From CAYSRM01 sp964475205 (lineage in GTDB: Bacteria; Verrucomicrobiota; Kiritimatiellia; UBA8416; CAYSRM01), in contig CAYYVQ010000028.1 of the NCBI GenBank assembly GCA_964475205.1, positions 1 to 31,396 of the forward strand: 31,396 bases of DNA. Reading direction: 5' to 3'. Position numbers and translations under genes: made by a program. Shown here one piece after another: positions 7,378 through 15,020 of this stretch. Each line of letters begins with the position of its first letter. Positions within the stretch are counted from its first letter, which is position 1. Under the pieces are notes generated by a model. It was not told the DNA's origin and made no database searches. It saw only the letters and a list, made by a program, of their open reading frames with translations.

Positions 7378-8490
7378 GTGAAAATCTGCATGGACATACA
7401 GTCTTCGGTCACTCAACGCGCGGGAGTGGGCCGTTACACCTGCGCGCTGGCCTCTGAACTGGATAAACTCGTCAATGGCGATATACTAAAGCTTTTTTAT
7501 TTCGATTTTCAAGGAAAAGCCATTTGTCCAGTCACGTCAGCCACAACGAAGGTAATCCGATGGTGCCCCGGAAGGGCCGCCCAGTTTCTGTGGAAGACCT
7601 TCAACTGGCCGCCGTTCGAGGTATTTGCAGGAAAAGCGGACGTTTATCATTTCCCCAATTTTATTCTCCCTCCCCTGGGCAAGGGGAAGACCGTAGCCAC
7701 GATTCACGATGTCGCATTTAAGAGATACCCGCAGTATGTCGAGGAGCGCAATCGCCGCTATCTTGACTCAAAAATACAAGACACCGCGGCCCGCGCCGAT
7801 GCGATTATAACAGTTTCGGAATTCAGCGCCTCGGAAATAGCAGAATGCCTCGGCATAAAACCGGATCGCATATTTCCGGTTCACAACGGCATATCCGGAA
7901 AGTTCCATCCGGTTTCAGCCGAACAGGCCGCGCCTGTTCTGCAAGAACTTTCCATAACCGGACCTTATCTTCTCTTTGTGGGCACAGTTGAACCGCGAAA
8001 AAATATATCCCTGCTTATTGACGTATTCGAAGCCCTCACGGACTTCCATGGCAAACTGGTAATAGCAGGCTCGCTTGGATGGAAATACGAAAGCATAGTT
8101 GAAGCAATGCGCTCTTCGCCCAGAGAAAAGGATATCATTCACCTTCAGCATGTCGGCGACGGCCAGTTGCCGGCGCTTTATTCGCAGGCGTCGGCCCTGG
8201 TATTCCCTTCTTTTTACGAAGGCTTTGGTTTCCCTCCCCTTGAATCCATGGCCTGCGGAACCCCGGTTGTATCCTCTTCGGCGGGATCACTGCCGGAGAT
8301 CGTTGCTGATGCCGCGCTGCTCGTGGAATCCTTCGAGACCGAAGAGTGGCGCGAAGCTGTCAGGCGGGTTCTTTACGATACAGGAATTTCCGGGGAGTTG
8401 CGGCGGAAAGGCATTGAGCAAGCCGCCAGGTTCAGCTGGAAGAATGCCGCTTCTCAAATACTCCGGATTTACAGAAAGGTGGCATCTTGA
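7378..8490 (+). CDS. GT4-family glycosyltransferase
   Basis: 370 residues of GT-B fold, family GT4. The N-terminus KICMDIQSSVTQRAGVGRYT is the donor-fold start typical of mannosyl- and rhamnosyl-transferases of surface polysaccharide clusters. The nucleotide-sugar half has LLFVGTVEPRKNI (about 198-211) and the E-x7-E motif in FYEGFGFPPLESMACGTPVV (about 279-298). The start codon is GTG with no clear ribosome binding site; the family N-terminus begins exactly here, so I keep it. Its stop overlaps the start of the next glycosyltransferase by 4 bases. Acceptor and sugar are unknown; mannose is a common donor for this type. Confidence 0.88.
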   Translation: MKICMDIQSSVTQRAGVGRYTCALASELDKLVNGDILKLFYFDFQGKAICPVTSATTKVIRWCPGRAAQFLWKTFNWPPFEVFAGKADVYHFPNFILPPLGKGKTVATIHDVAFKRYPQYVEERNRRYLDSKIQDTAARADAIITVSEFSASEIAECLGIKPDRIFPVHNGISGKFHPVSAEQAAPVLQELSITGPYLLFVGTVEPRKNISLLIDVFEALTDFHGKLVIAGSLGWKYESIVEAMRSSPREKDIIHLQHVGDGQLPALYSQASALVFPSFYEGFGFPPLESMACGTPVVSSSAGSLPEIVADAALLVESFETEEWREAVRRVLYDTGISGELRRKGIEQAARFSWKNAASQILRIYRKVAS

Positions 8491-9677
8491 AAATAGCTAT
8501 CGACGCCAGGTGGATCTTCGATGAACTTTCTGGAATAGGCATCTACACTCGCGAGCTGATTCGGAATCTAGCCGGCATCGACCGCAGGAATGATTATCTT
8601 CTTATTTTCGACAAGCCCGGACTCCTCAGACGAACCTGCAAAGAACTTTCCATGGACAGTCACTCAAACTTCGCTGCCTGCCTGGTTCCGTATGGAATTT
8701 TCTCCCTTAGAAACCAGGTTTTAATGCCCTCCTTTATAAAAAGGAACAGAATAGACGTCTTCCACTCCACAAACTACATGATACCTTTTTTTGCTTTTCC
8801 CCGCGGGAATTCACCAAAGGCAAAGTGCGTGACAACAATACATGACCTGATTCCGATGGTAATACCCGGGCATGCGCCGAGGTCAAAAAAAACGCTTATT
8901 TTCCCGATTTACAAGCAACTCATGTTCCAGGTAGCAGCCAGGTCTGACACGGTAATAACGGTAAGCAACCAGTCCAGGCTGGATGTCCTCAAACACCTCA
9001 GGATAGCCCCCGGACAGGCTGACAAGGTAAAGGCAATAGCCAACGGAGTATCACCGTCTTTCCATCCGCCCGATAAAGACGGTTCTTCTTATAATACCTA
9101 CCCGGAGAAAAGACCCGGAAAACTGCTTTACGTGGGCAGGACCGATCCCTACAAGAATGTTTCAATGCTTGTAAGAATCCTTGCCGAGCTCAGGAAACGT
9201 TGCTCTTTTCCCGTGGAGCTGCGGCTTGTCTCATCTTTCGATCCAAGGTACCCTGAACCTTTGCGCTTAATCGAAAAACTCGGGGTGTCCGATGCCGTAA
9301 AATGGCTCGGGCGCCTTTCGGATGGGGACATGGCACAGGCCTATCAGAGCGCCGATGTCCTGGTGCACCCTTCCCGATACGAGGGCTTTGGTCTCCAGGT
9401 TATAGAAGCAATGGCTTCAGGGCTGCCGGTCGTATGCAGCAACGGCGGTTCGCTTCCGGAAATTGCGGGCAACGCGGCAATTATACTTGATCCGGATGAC
9501 GAAAACGGTTTTGTAACCGCTGTTATGGATTTGCTTGCCAGCCCGGAAAAACGCGAGGAACTTCGACGCAAAGGAATCAAACAGGCCTCGCAATTCTCAT
9601 GGCAACGCACTGCCCGTGAAACGCTCGAAGTCTATCAATCATTCTCAAAGCAGCAACAAAGGGCGGATCAGCAATGA
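8487..9677 (+). CDS. GT4-family glycosyltransferase, related to the preceding gene
   Basis: 396 residues with the same architecture as the upstream gene: N-terminal KIAIDARWIFDELSGIGIYTREL, central LLYVGRTDPYKNV, and E-x7-E in RYEGFGLQVIEAMASGLPVV followed by GGSLPEIAG. The start is TTG inside the overlap TTGA with the previous stop, preceded by AAGGTGG, so translation is probably coupled. The two neighbours look like old duplicates that have diverged, which is usual when two successive linkages of one glycan are built. Specificity cannot be read from sequence. Confidence 0.88.
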   Translation: MKIAIDARWIFDELSGIGIYTRELIRNLAGIDRRNDYLLIFDKPGLLRRTCKELSMDSHSNFAACLVPYGIFSLRNQVLMPSFIKRNRIDVFHSTNYMIPFFAFPRGNSPKAKCVTTIHDLIPMVIPGHAPRSKKTLIFPIYKQLMFQVAARSDTVITVSNQSRLDVLKHLRIAPGQADKVKAIANGVSPSFHPPDKDGSSYNTYPEKRPGKLLYVGRTDPYKNVSMLVRILAELRKRCSFPVELRLVSSFDPRYPEPLRLIEKLGVSDAVKWLGRLSDGDMAQAYQSADVLVHPSRYEGFGLQVIEAMASGLPVVCSNGGSLPEIAGNAAIILDPDDENGFVTAVMDLLASPEKREELRRKGIKQASQFSWQRTARETLEVYQSFSKQQQRADQQ

Positions 9678-10795
9678 CAGAAAACAAATCTTCGCGCGAG
9701 TTTCCCTCAAAATGGACAGGGATGAAAACAGCGCTTGTCCACGACTGGCTGACAGGAATGCGGGGCGGAGAACGGGTGCTTGAGATCCTCTGTGACGGCT
9801 TTCCCGAGGCGCCGATACATACCCTGGTATGGAATCCCGGTTCTGTCTCTGCAACGATCAACAGCCACAGGGTTCGGACTTCGTTCCTGCAGAGATTTCC
9901 CCGAATATACAAACATTACCGGTATTTTCTGCCCTTTTTCCCGGCGGCAATCAGGCGAATGCCTTCGCCGGACGCCGACCTGATGATCAGCACCAGCCAC
10001 TGTGTAGCCAAGGCACACCCTCACCATTCCGCAACAAAGCACCTTTGTTACTGTTTTACTCCGATGAGATATGCATGGCAGCCGCGGAATCAGTATTTCT
10101 CTGCAAGCCCGATCAAGGCTTTCCTTGCGGCTCCCCTCTTATGGCGGCTGCGCCGTTGGGATCGCAGGGTGTCCGACGGCGTGGACAGGTTTGTTGCAAT
10201 CAGCAATGCAGTCCGCGCAAGAATACGCAATGCTTACAATCGCGACGCAGCCGTGGTTTACCCTCCTGTGGATCTTGGTTTCTGGACCCCCGGCACAGGT
10301 TCAGGCGACGGATACGACCTTATGGTTTCCGCGCTCGTGCCGTATAAACGCATTGAATTGGCGATAAGCGCATACGCGCTGTCAGGCAGGAAACTGGTTA
10401 TTGTCGGGACCGGCAGCGAGGAACAGAAACTCAAGGCCGCTTCAACCGGCAATATCAATTTTCTCGGATGGCAGTCGGATTCCTCGATACTGCAGCTTTA
10501 TAGAAACGCTAACATGCTGGTATTCCCGGGCGAAGAGGATTTCGGCCTGGTCCCCATCGAAGCCCAGGCCTGCGGCACACCGGTTGTAGCCTTTCGCAAG
10601 GGCGGCGCTTTAGAGACAGTGAACGAAGGCGAAACCGGTGTATTTTTTGACGACCAGACCAAAGAAAGTCTTAACGAGGCCGTCCAAAAGGCCCTGTCAA
10701 TAAACTGGGACAGAAAAGTCCTCAGAAAAAAAGCCGAAGAATTCAGTGTAGCAAATTTCATCTCCGGGATAGCCGGGGTCATCGACAGGCTATAG
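9674..10795 (+). CDS. GT4-family glycosyltransferase (WbaZ-like)
   Basis: 373 residues. ALVHDWLTGMRGGERVLE near the N-terminus and the phrase CYCFTPMRYAW (about residue 123) are typical of WbaZ-like mannosyltransferases of O-antigen clusters. The C-terminal half has the E-x7-E variant GEEDFGLVPIEAQACGTPVVA. The ATG overlaps the previous stop as ATGA, which favours it. A second ATG at 9722 (MKTALVHDW) matches the usual family start and is a possible alternative; the first 16 residues are not family-like. With the two genes before it this forms a compact three-gene operon for a surface or exported polysaccharide. Confidence 0.86.
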   Translation: MTENKSSREFPSKWTGMKTALVHDWLTGMRGGERVLEILCDGFPEAPIHTLVWNPGSVSATINSHRVRTSFLQRFPRIYKHYRYFLPFFPAAIRRMPSPDADLMISTSHCVAKAHPHHSATKHLCYCFTPMRYAWQPRNQYFSASPIKAFLAAPLLWRLRRWDRRVSDGVDRFVAISNAVRARIRNAYNRDAAVVYPPVDLGFWTPGTGSGDGYDLMVSALVPYKRIELAISAYALSGRKLVIVGTGSEEQKLKAASTGNINFLGWQSDSSILQLYRNANMLVFPGEEDFGLVPIEAQACGTPVVAFRKGGALETVNEGETGVFFDDQTKESLNEAVQKALSINWDRKVLRKKAEEFSVANFISGIAGVIDRL

Positions 10796-10825
10796 CAGGA
10801 GCCCGTGTCTCTTTTATAGATTTAC

Positions 10826-12331
10826 TTACCAGCGTCTGTCAGTTTTGCGGGGAACAACATCACATGTTTCAACGTACCATGACAGCATGTGATCTCTCAT
10901 CCCGTCAATAACGTGTTTGTATTCAGGATCGTCTATCAAATTTCTCTCCTCCCTCGGGTCGGCTGCAAGATCGTAAAATTCGTCCTGCTCATACAAACGT
11001 CTCACATACTTGCGGGTTTTGGTCCGTATCATGACTGCTTTGCCGTGATAGACGCCTTCGTCCGTAGTCTGCAGGCGCAAGCGCGGCGAGTAAAGGCCTT
11101 CACTGTTATTGGCGCTTGAACTTTCCATTTCCATAGCCTGAGGTTCCCCTGCCCTGCGCCCTCCTTCGCAGAATACTGCGCTTCGATGGTCTTCTGTTTC
11201 AGCCGCCAACAGCGGCAGGAGGCTCTTGCCGAAGTGATCATAGCCGGGATTAATTCCGGCAAGATCATAGACAGTGGCGGAAAAATCAACCAGCTCAACC
11301 AGAGCATCACTGACCCGCGGTTTCGCCGGTGTGCCGGAAGGAGGTTTCACAAGAAAAGGCACATGGTTCAGGCAGTCTTCAAATGTATTCTGTGTCTTCT
11401 CAACTAACCCGTAATCGCCGGTAAAGTCGCCGTGATCCGAAAAAAAGAAAACAGCGCTTTCATCGTACATTCCAGCCTCATTCAGAGCATCCATCAGCAA
11501 CCCGAACTGGTGGTCAGTGCGTGAACACATTCCATAATAAGTTGCACGCAGCTCCGTCCACCGATCTTCAGTCCAGTTCTGAAGTCCCTGGTTCTCATAG
11601 ATTCCTTTCAGCATCGAGGGTTTGGCCTGCCAGTTCTCTGGTGTCGGCGTCCGGCGCGGTATTTTTGCGCGGTCTGTAATGCCGTACCATGGATCCTCCA
11701 CGCAGTACGGCGGATGCGGATAGCTGATTGGAAGGTAGAGGCACAGTGGCTTTTCCCCATCGTAGGACCGGATCATGTCGATTGCTCCCAGGATCATCGA
11801 CCAAGTCCAGTCGCAATAGATCCGCTCGCCGCCTTTGTCCAGTTTCCCCTTCATGAAACTATAGTAATTATCGCTGCCCGGATCGCCTCTCCAGGACATA
11901 TCGCCGCTGTGGGAACTGTTGCGAGGAGTCAGACCCCAGCGGGCATAATCAGCCTCGGTTGCCCGGAAACGTTCGTGACAATATTGAGCGTCGGAATATT
12001 GTGCCGGTATGAGATCGTTCTTACCTCCCCACCATACATGATACCCGTTGTCTTTAAGGATTTTCAGCAGGTTCGGCTCATTGTGTTCGGGGTGAAGCAT
12101 ATGATACATGGTACGATGCCCGCGCACATGCGGATACCAGCCGGTCATAAAACTGCACCTGCTGGGTGTGCATACGGTATTCTGACAAAACGCCGATGAG
12201 AACGAAACGCCGTCCTCCCGGGCAAGCCGGTCCAGATTGGGAGTCACGGCCGCCGGATTGCCGGCATGTCCAAGCACATCCCCTCGCCACTGGTCCGGAT
12301 TGAAAATAATAATATGCGGTTTCTTTTTCAT
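10826..12331 (-). CDS. type I (formylglycine-dependent) sulfatase, cytoplasmic-type
   Basis: 501 residues from the ATG at 12331, which has AGGA 6 bases upstream; a longer in-frame ATG at 12355 lacks a binding site. The active-site signature is CTPSRCSFMTG with Cys54 as the residue converted to formylglycine. Metal-binding parts are the N-terminal NPDQ (D13, Q14) and the C-terminal FFFSDHGDFTGDYG with LVEK. No signal peptide is visible, unlike most sulfatases that act on external polysaccharides. The layout resembles choline-sulfatase/arylsulfatase A relatives (Sulfatase, Pfam PF00884). The substrate is unknown. An anaerobe would need an anSME maturase, not present here. It converges on the glycosyltransferase operon, with 30 bases between stops. 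Confidence 0.9.
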   Translation of the reverse strand: MKKKPHIIIFNPDQWRGDVLGHAGNPAAVTPNLDRLAREDGVSFSSAFCQNTVCTPSRCSFMTGWYPHVRGHRTMYHMLHPEHNEPNLLKILKDNGYHVWWGGKNDLIPAQYSDAQYCHERFRATEADYARWGLTPRNSSHSGDMSWRGDPGSDNYYSFMKGKLDKGGERIYCDWTWSMILGAIDMIRSYDGEKPLCLYLPISYPHPPYCVEDPWYGITDRAKIPRRTPTPENWQAKPSMLKGIYENQGLQNWTEDRWTELRATYYGMCSRTDHQFGLLMDALNEAGMYDESAVFFFSDHGDFTGDYGLVEKTQNTFEDCLNHVPFLVKPPSGTPAKPRVSDALVELVDFSATVYDLAGINPGYDHFGKSLLPLLAAETEDHRSAVFCEGGRRAGEPQAMEMESSSANNSEGLYSPRLRLQTTDEGVYHGKAVMIRTKTRKYVRRLYEQDEFYDLAADPREERNLIDDPEYKHVIDGMRDHMLSWYVETCDVVPRKTDRRW

Positions 12332-12358
12332 GTTGTTCCTGTCTTTGATTATCATGTG

Positions 12359-12383
12359 AAAAAACTGGTTTTAAAAAACCGTT
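12359..12383 (-). terminator. weak terminator-like hairpin between the secreted-protein gene and the sulfatase
   Basis: On the minus strand, AACGG followed by T-rich bases pairs with AAAACC-A-GTT and runs into a T6 tract (plus-strand A-run 12359-12364). The stem is short and has one bulged base, so at best it is a weak or partial terminator. Confidence 0.3.
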
Positions 12384-12396
12384 AATCTGATCAGCG

Positions 12397-13047
12397 TCAT
12401 TTTCCATCTTCATCCCGATTCTCTTGAAATTTCAAGGGACCCTTTACTCTCACCAAAAGAGCAAAATTGCCCGATTCGGTAACGCCGGTAATATCTTTCA
12501 CATGAAGCCATCTTCCCGGCACGGGAAAAACGGTAGTCTCAAGTTTTCTATGCTTTAACACCGGGTGCTTGTAAGTTTTCCCGTCTCGCCATTTGTATTC
12601 CTTCCATCCAAGAAGCTCTGAATTCTCGACACAGAGCCTGACCTGCGGACAGGACAACCTCGGAACCGAAAGCGCTGCGCGAATCATCCATCCTGATAGC
12701 GGGCATGAATCAGGCCCCGGCCGATTTTCAGGGTTGAAATTCTTTTCATGGCTGACAGGCTCACGTTCGTCGGCCTCAGCTTCCTGTCCATGGCAAAGTA
12801 TGAAATCAGGAAATGTACGGATAACGATTCCGTTTGTCATGGAATCAATATCTGTTGGCGTCTCTTCTATGGCGGCAAGCCTTTTCATTCCAGTTTCGTT
12901 CCGAGCTTCCAGCACAACAGCCTGTACGACGTACCTGGCTGTCTTTACGTCGGTATCCCGGATGGACCGGCAACCTTGCGAAATAACCACCGGTGACCCG
13001 CAAAACAGAAAAAGAATGAATAATTTGAACAACCTGCATCCGTGCAT
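12397..13047 (-). CDS. secreted or lipoprotein of unknown function
   Basis: 216 residues. The N-terminus (MHGCRLFKLFILFLFCGSPVVISQGC) is a good export signal. ISQGC at residues 22-26 could be a non-canonical lipobox with Cys26 as the lipidated residue, or simply a signal-peptidase region. The mature part has several Cys (for example SCPLSGWM, LSCPQVRLC) and ends in a Lys/Asp/Glu-rich tail. I recognise no family. The ATG has AGAGG very close (1 base). It is upstream of the sulfatase on the same strand with 65 bases between them, so the pair may be linked, although a weak terminator lies in the gap. An open frame on the opposite strand over part of this region looks like a shadow because it lacks a protein-like N-terminus. 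Confidence 0.6.
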   Translation of the reverse strand: MHGCRLFKLFILFLFCGSPVVISQGCRSIRDTDVKTARYVVQAVVLEARNETGMKRLAAIEETPTDIDSMTNGIVIRTFPDFILCHGQEAEADEREPVSHEKNFNPENRPGPDSCPLSGWMIRAALSVPRLSCPQVRLCVENSELLGWKEYKWRDGKTYKHPVLKHRKLETTVFPVPGRWLHVKDITGVTESGNFALLVRVKGPLKFQENRDEDGK

Positions 13048-13106
13048 GCCTCTTTTCTACTATAATCAACCGCTTGAGATCAATATGAAGATCCCCTTTC
13101 AATGGC

Positions 13107-13134
13107 TTGCAGTTAAGTCGAAACCATATATACT
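13107..13134 (+). promoter_or_regulatory. candidate promoter immediately ahead of tadA
   Basis: TTGCAG (13107-13112) and TATACT (13129-13134) are 16 bases apart. Transcription would start near 13141, only about 2 bases before the tadA ATG, so the message could be leaderless or nearly so. No ribosome binding site is visible before that ATG, which agrees. Confidence 0.45.
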
Positions 13135-13142
13135 GTGCTTTT

Positions 13143-13622
13143 ATGTCATTTGAGCACAGAGATCAATACATGCAAATGGCCATTCGGCAGGCCGAAGCCG
13201 CCATGGAACAAGGCGAGACGCCTACAGGTTGCGTCATTGTGCGGCTCACCGGACCCGGCCAACCCAGCCTCAGCGCCATAATCGGCAAAGCTCACAACCA
13301 GGTTGAAACTCTTCGCGATGCCACAGCCCACGCGGAAATGATTGCAATCACCCAGGCTTCCAGTGCCATGGGAGACTGGCGGCTTCTCAATACCGCGGTT
13401 TACGTCACCAAAGAACCCTGCCCCATGTGCGCAGGCGCAATAATCCGCAGCAGGATACCTTATGTTGTCTACGGCGCAAGCGATCCCAGGGGCGGCGGCG
13501 TATCGGTCTTCAACATTCTACAGCATCCGAGCCTCAACCACAGGTGCAAAGTCTATCCCGGGGTTATGGAAGAACAATGCCGGGAACTCCTGCAGCGCTT
13601 CTTCCGGCAGAGACGGCGTTAA
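13143..13622 (+). CDS. tadA: tRNA-specific adenosine deaminase TadA
   Basis: 160 residues from ATG 13143 (MSFEHRDQYMQMAIRQA), which matches the family start better than an upstream in-frame ATG-less extension from 13107. The zinc and catalytic motifs are TAHAE (His63, Glu65) and PCPMC (Cys93, Cys96), the standard CDA-fold pattern. TadA converts adenosine 34 to inosine in tRNA-Arg(ACG). A short insertion (VRLTGPGQPSLSAIIG, about residues 33-48) lengthens the loop after the ETPTGCV segment compared with E. coli. Guanine deaminase-like members of the same fold are the main alternative, but the size and the MCAGAI motif favour TadA. It has its own candidate promoter. Confidence 0.88.
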   Translation: MSFEHRDQYMQMAIRQAEAAMEQGETPTGCVIVRLTGPGQPSLSAIIGKAHNQVETLRDATAHAEMIAITQASSAMGDWRLLNTAVYVTKEPCPMCAGAIIRSRIPYVVYGASDPRGGGVSVFNILQHPSLNHRCKVYPGVMEEQCRELLQRFFRQRRR

Positions 13623-13648
13623 ATTTGCGTTAAATTCTCAACAAATTC

Positions 13649-13677
13649 TTGACCGCAGAGCCATTGATTTCTATAGT
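13649..13677 (+). promoter_or_regulatory. sigma70-like promoter for the aldolase gene
   Basis: TTGACC (13649-13654, one mismatch) and TATAGT (13672-13677, one mismatch) are 17 bases apart. The start near 13684 gives a leader of about 65 bases ending in GGAG 10 bases before the ATG at 13749. Confidence 0.6.
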
Positions 13678-13748
13678 TCCGCTTCGTTTGCGATTTTGGG
13701 CACAAAAGTATTGATTTAATAAACCCCTGGGATAAGGAGAAATAACAG

Positions 13749-14696
13749 ATGATAGTATCAACAAAGAAGCTTTTCGAACACGCCTACGGCAACTACGCCG
13801 TTGGAGCATACAATATCAACAATGCCGAGCAGATCATGGGGCTTTTTCAGGGCAATATCGACAGCAAAGCCCCCTTTATCGTCCAATTGTCCAAAGGCGC
13901 AAGAAAGTACACCGACAAGCGCCTTCTGGAAGCAATGATCCGCGCCGCGGACGAGATTTTTCCGGATTCAATATTTGCCGTTCACCTTGACCACGGCGAC
14001 GAAGAGACCTGCATGGATTGTATCGAAAGCGGGTTTTACAGCTCCGTTATGATTGACGCCAGCGGCGAAGAATTTGAAAAAAACATTGAGATTACAAAGC
14101 GCGTAGTGGACGCGGCGCACGCCAGGGACATCGCAGTGGAAGCCGAACTCGGCCAGCTTGGCGGCGTTGAAGAAGATGTCGTTGTCGATGAAAGCGCCGC
14201 TCACCTTACTGATCCGGCACAGGTTGAGGAATTCGTTAAGAATAGCGGGTGTGACAGCCTTGCTTGCGCCATTGGAACCAGCCACGGGGCCTACAAATTC
14301 ACGGGCAGCCAGGGTCTGCATTTCGAAGTTATCAAGGAAATCCAGAAACGCCTGCCTGGATTCCCGCTTGTAATGCATGGCTCAAGCTCCGTGCCACAGG
14401 ACGAGGTCCGGCGGATCAACGAGGCAGGAGGACAACTCAAGGGAGCAAAAGGAGTCGACGAAGACCAGATCAGCAAGGCTGCTCCCATGGGCGTGACCAA
14501 GGTCAACATTGATACCGACGGACGACTTGTGTGGTGCAGGGTTCACAGAGAACATTTCAGAGACAATCCGGAGAATTTCGATTTGCGCAAGCCCGGAGAA
14601 GTATTTATGGCCGAATATGCCGACTACATTGCCCACAAGAACGATGTTCTCGGCAGCTCAGGCAAACTCGAAGAAGTAAGAAATACGCTTAAGTAA
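13749..14696 (+). CDS. fba: class II fructose-1,6-bisphosphate aldolase
   Basis: 315 residues, typical of zinc-dependent class II aldolases. Metal and substrate motifs are AVHLDHG (His79, Asp81, His82), VEAELG (about 130-135), the second metal histidine in GTSHGAYKF (His179), and VMHGSSSVP (His210). The late VNIDTDGR segment binds the substrate phosphate. It cleaves or forms fructose-1,6-bisphosphate in glycolysis and gluconeogenesis; tagatose- or ketose-bisphosphate aldolases of the same fold are less likely alternatives. It has its own promoter and an AAGGAG ribosome binding site. It lies ahead of PFOR, so glycolysis feeds pyruvate to the next gene product, but the 324-base gap argues for separate transcription. 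Confidence 0.92.
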   Translation: MIVSTKKLFEHAYGNYAVGAYNINNAEQIMGLFQGNIDSKAPFIVQLSKGARKYTDKRLLEAMIRAADEIFPDSIFAVHLDHGDEETCMDCIESGFYSSVMIDASGEEFEKNIEITKRVVDAAHARDIAVEAELGQLGGVEEDVVVDESAAHLTDPAQVEEFVKNSGCDSLACAIGTSHGAYKFTGSQGLHFEVIKEIQKRLPGFPLVMHGSSSVPQDEVRRINEAGGQLKGAKGVDEDQISKAAPMGVTKVNIDTDGRLVWCRVHREHFRDNPENFDLRKPGEVFMAEYADYIAHKNDVLGSSGKLEEVRNTLK

Positions 14697-14717
14697 ACTG
14701 CCGTCATCTCTACAAAC

Positions 14718-14746
14718 TTGACAGCCGATGATTGAAGTCCTAGCTT
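14718..14746 (+). promoter_or_regulatory. candidate promoter for the nifJ-V-ATPase operon
   Basis: The -35 is a perfect TTGACA. The -10 TAGCTT keeps only the three most conserved positions (first, second and sixth), at the ideal 17-base spacing. Use of it would give a leader of about 270 bases before nifJ. Confidence 0.4.
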
Positions 14747-14830
14747 GTTCTGTCTATCAACATGAGGGCGCAAGCGTTAAGGTTTGAGCCTGAACCCGGA
14801 ATTACGGATTGACTGCAGATTAGAGTAGAC

Positions 14831-14853
14831 ATGCCGAACACGGTTATCGGCAT
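14831..14853 (+). repeat. inverted repeat (hairpin) in the nifJ leader
   Basis: ATGCCGA (14831-14837) and TCGGCAT (14847-14853) pair perfectly around a 9-base loop. It is the longest stem of the leader and is not followed by a T-run. Confidence 0.5.
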
Positions 14854-15020
14854 AACGCTGCAAACACAGAGATGCAGGAGGCGCTCCTGACCTCAGAGGT
14901 ACAAGCGCATAAAGACGCGCCGGGGTTTGTTGATGAACAGATCAGTTTGAACACTGATTATATTTTATAAGTTGGAACGCAAAAAAAGAATAATAAGCGA
15001 AAAACGCAGAGGAGATAATC

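Larger units (their letters stand above)
14697..15020 (+). other. 324-base non-coding gap with hairpins, likely nifJ leader
   Basis: No open frame here looks like a gene. The region holds a perfect TTGACA (14718-14723) with a weak -10 TAGCTT 17 bases on (14741-14746), and then a chain of small hairpins at about 14781-14796, 14831-14853, 14876-14888 and 14890-14900. It ends with the AGGAG ribosome binding site before nifJ. None of the hairpins is followed by a T-run, so it looks more like a structured 5' leader than a plain terminator. A second AT-rich -10-like patch occurs at 14958-14970. Confidence 0.45.

Noticed and set aside
12593..13153. 186-codon plus-strand open frame opposite the secreted-protein gene
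   Set aside because: It has no protein-like N-terminus or domain, is antisense to a gene with a good export signal, and runs over the tadA promoter and start.
14697..15020. Possible tRNA, riboswitch or transposon remnant in the nifJ leader
   Set aside because: No cloverleaf, known riboswitch core, terminal repeats or transposase fragment could be recognised; it is kept only as a hairpin-rich leader.
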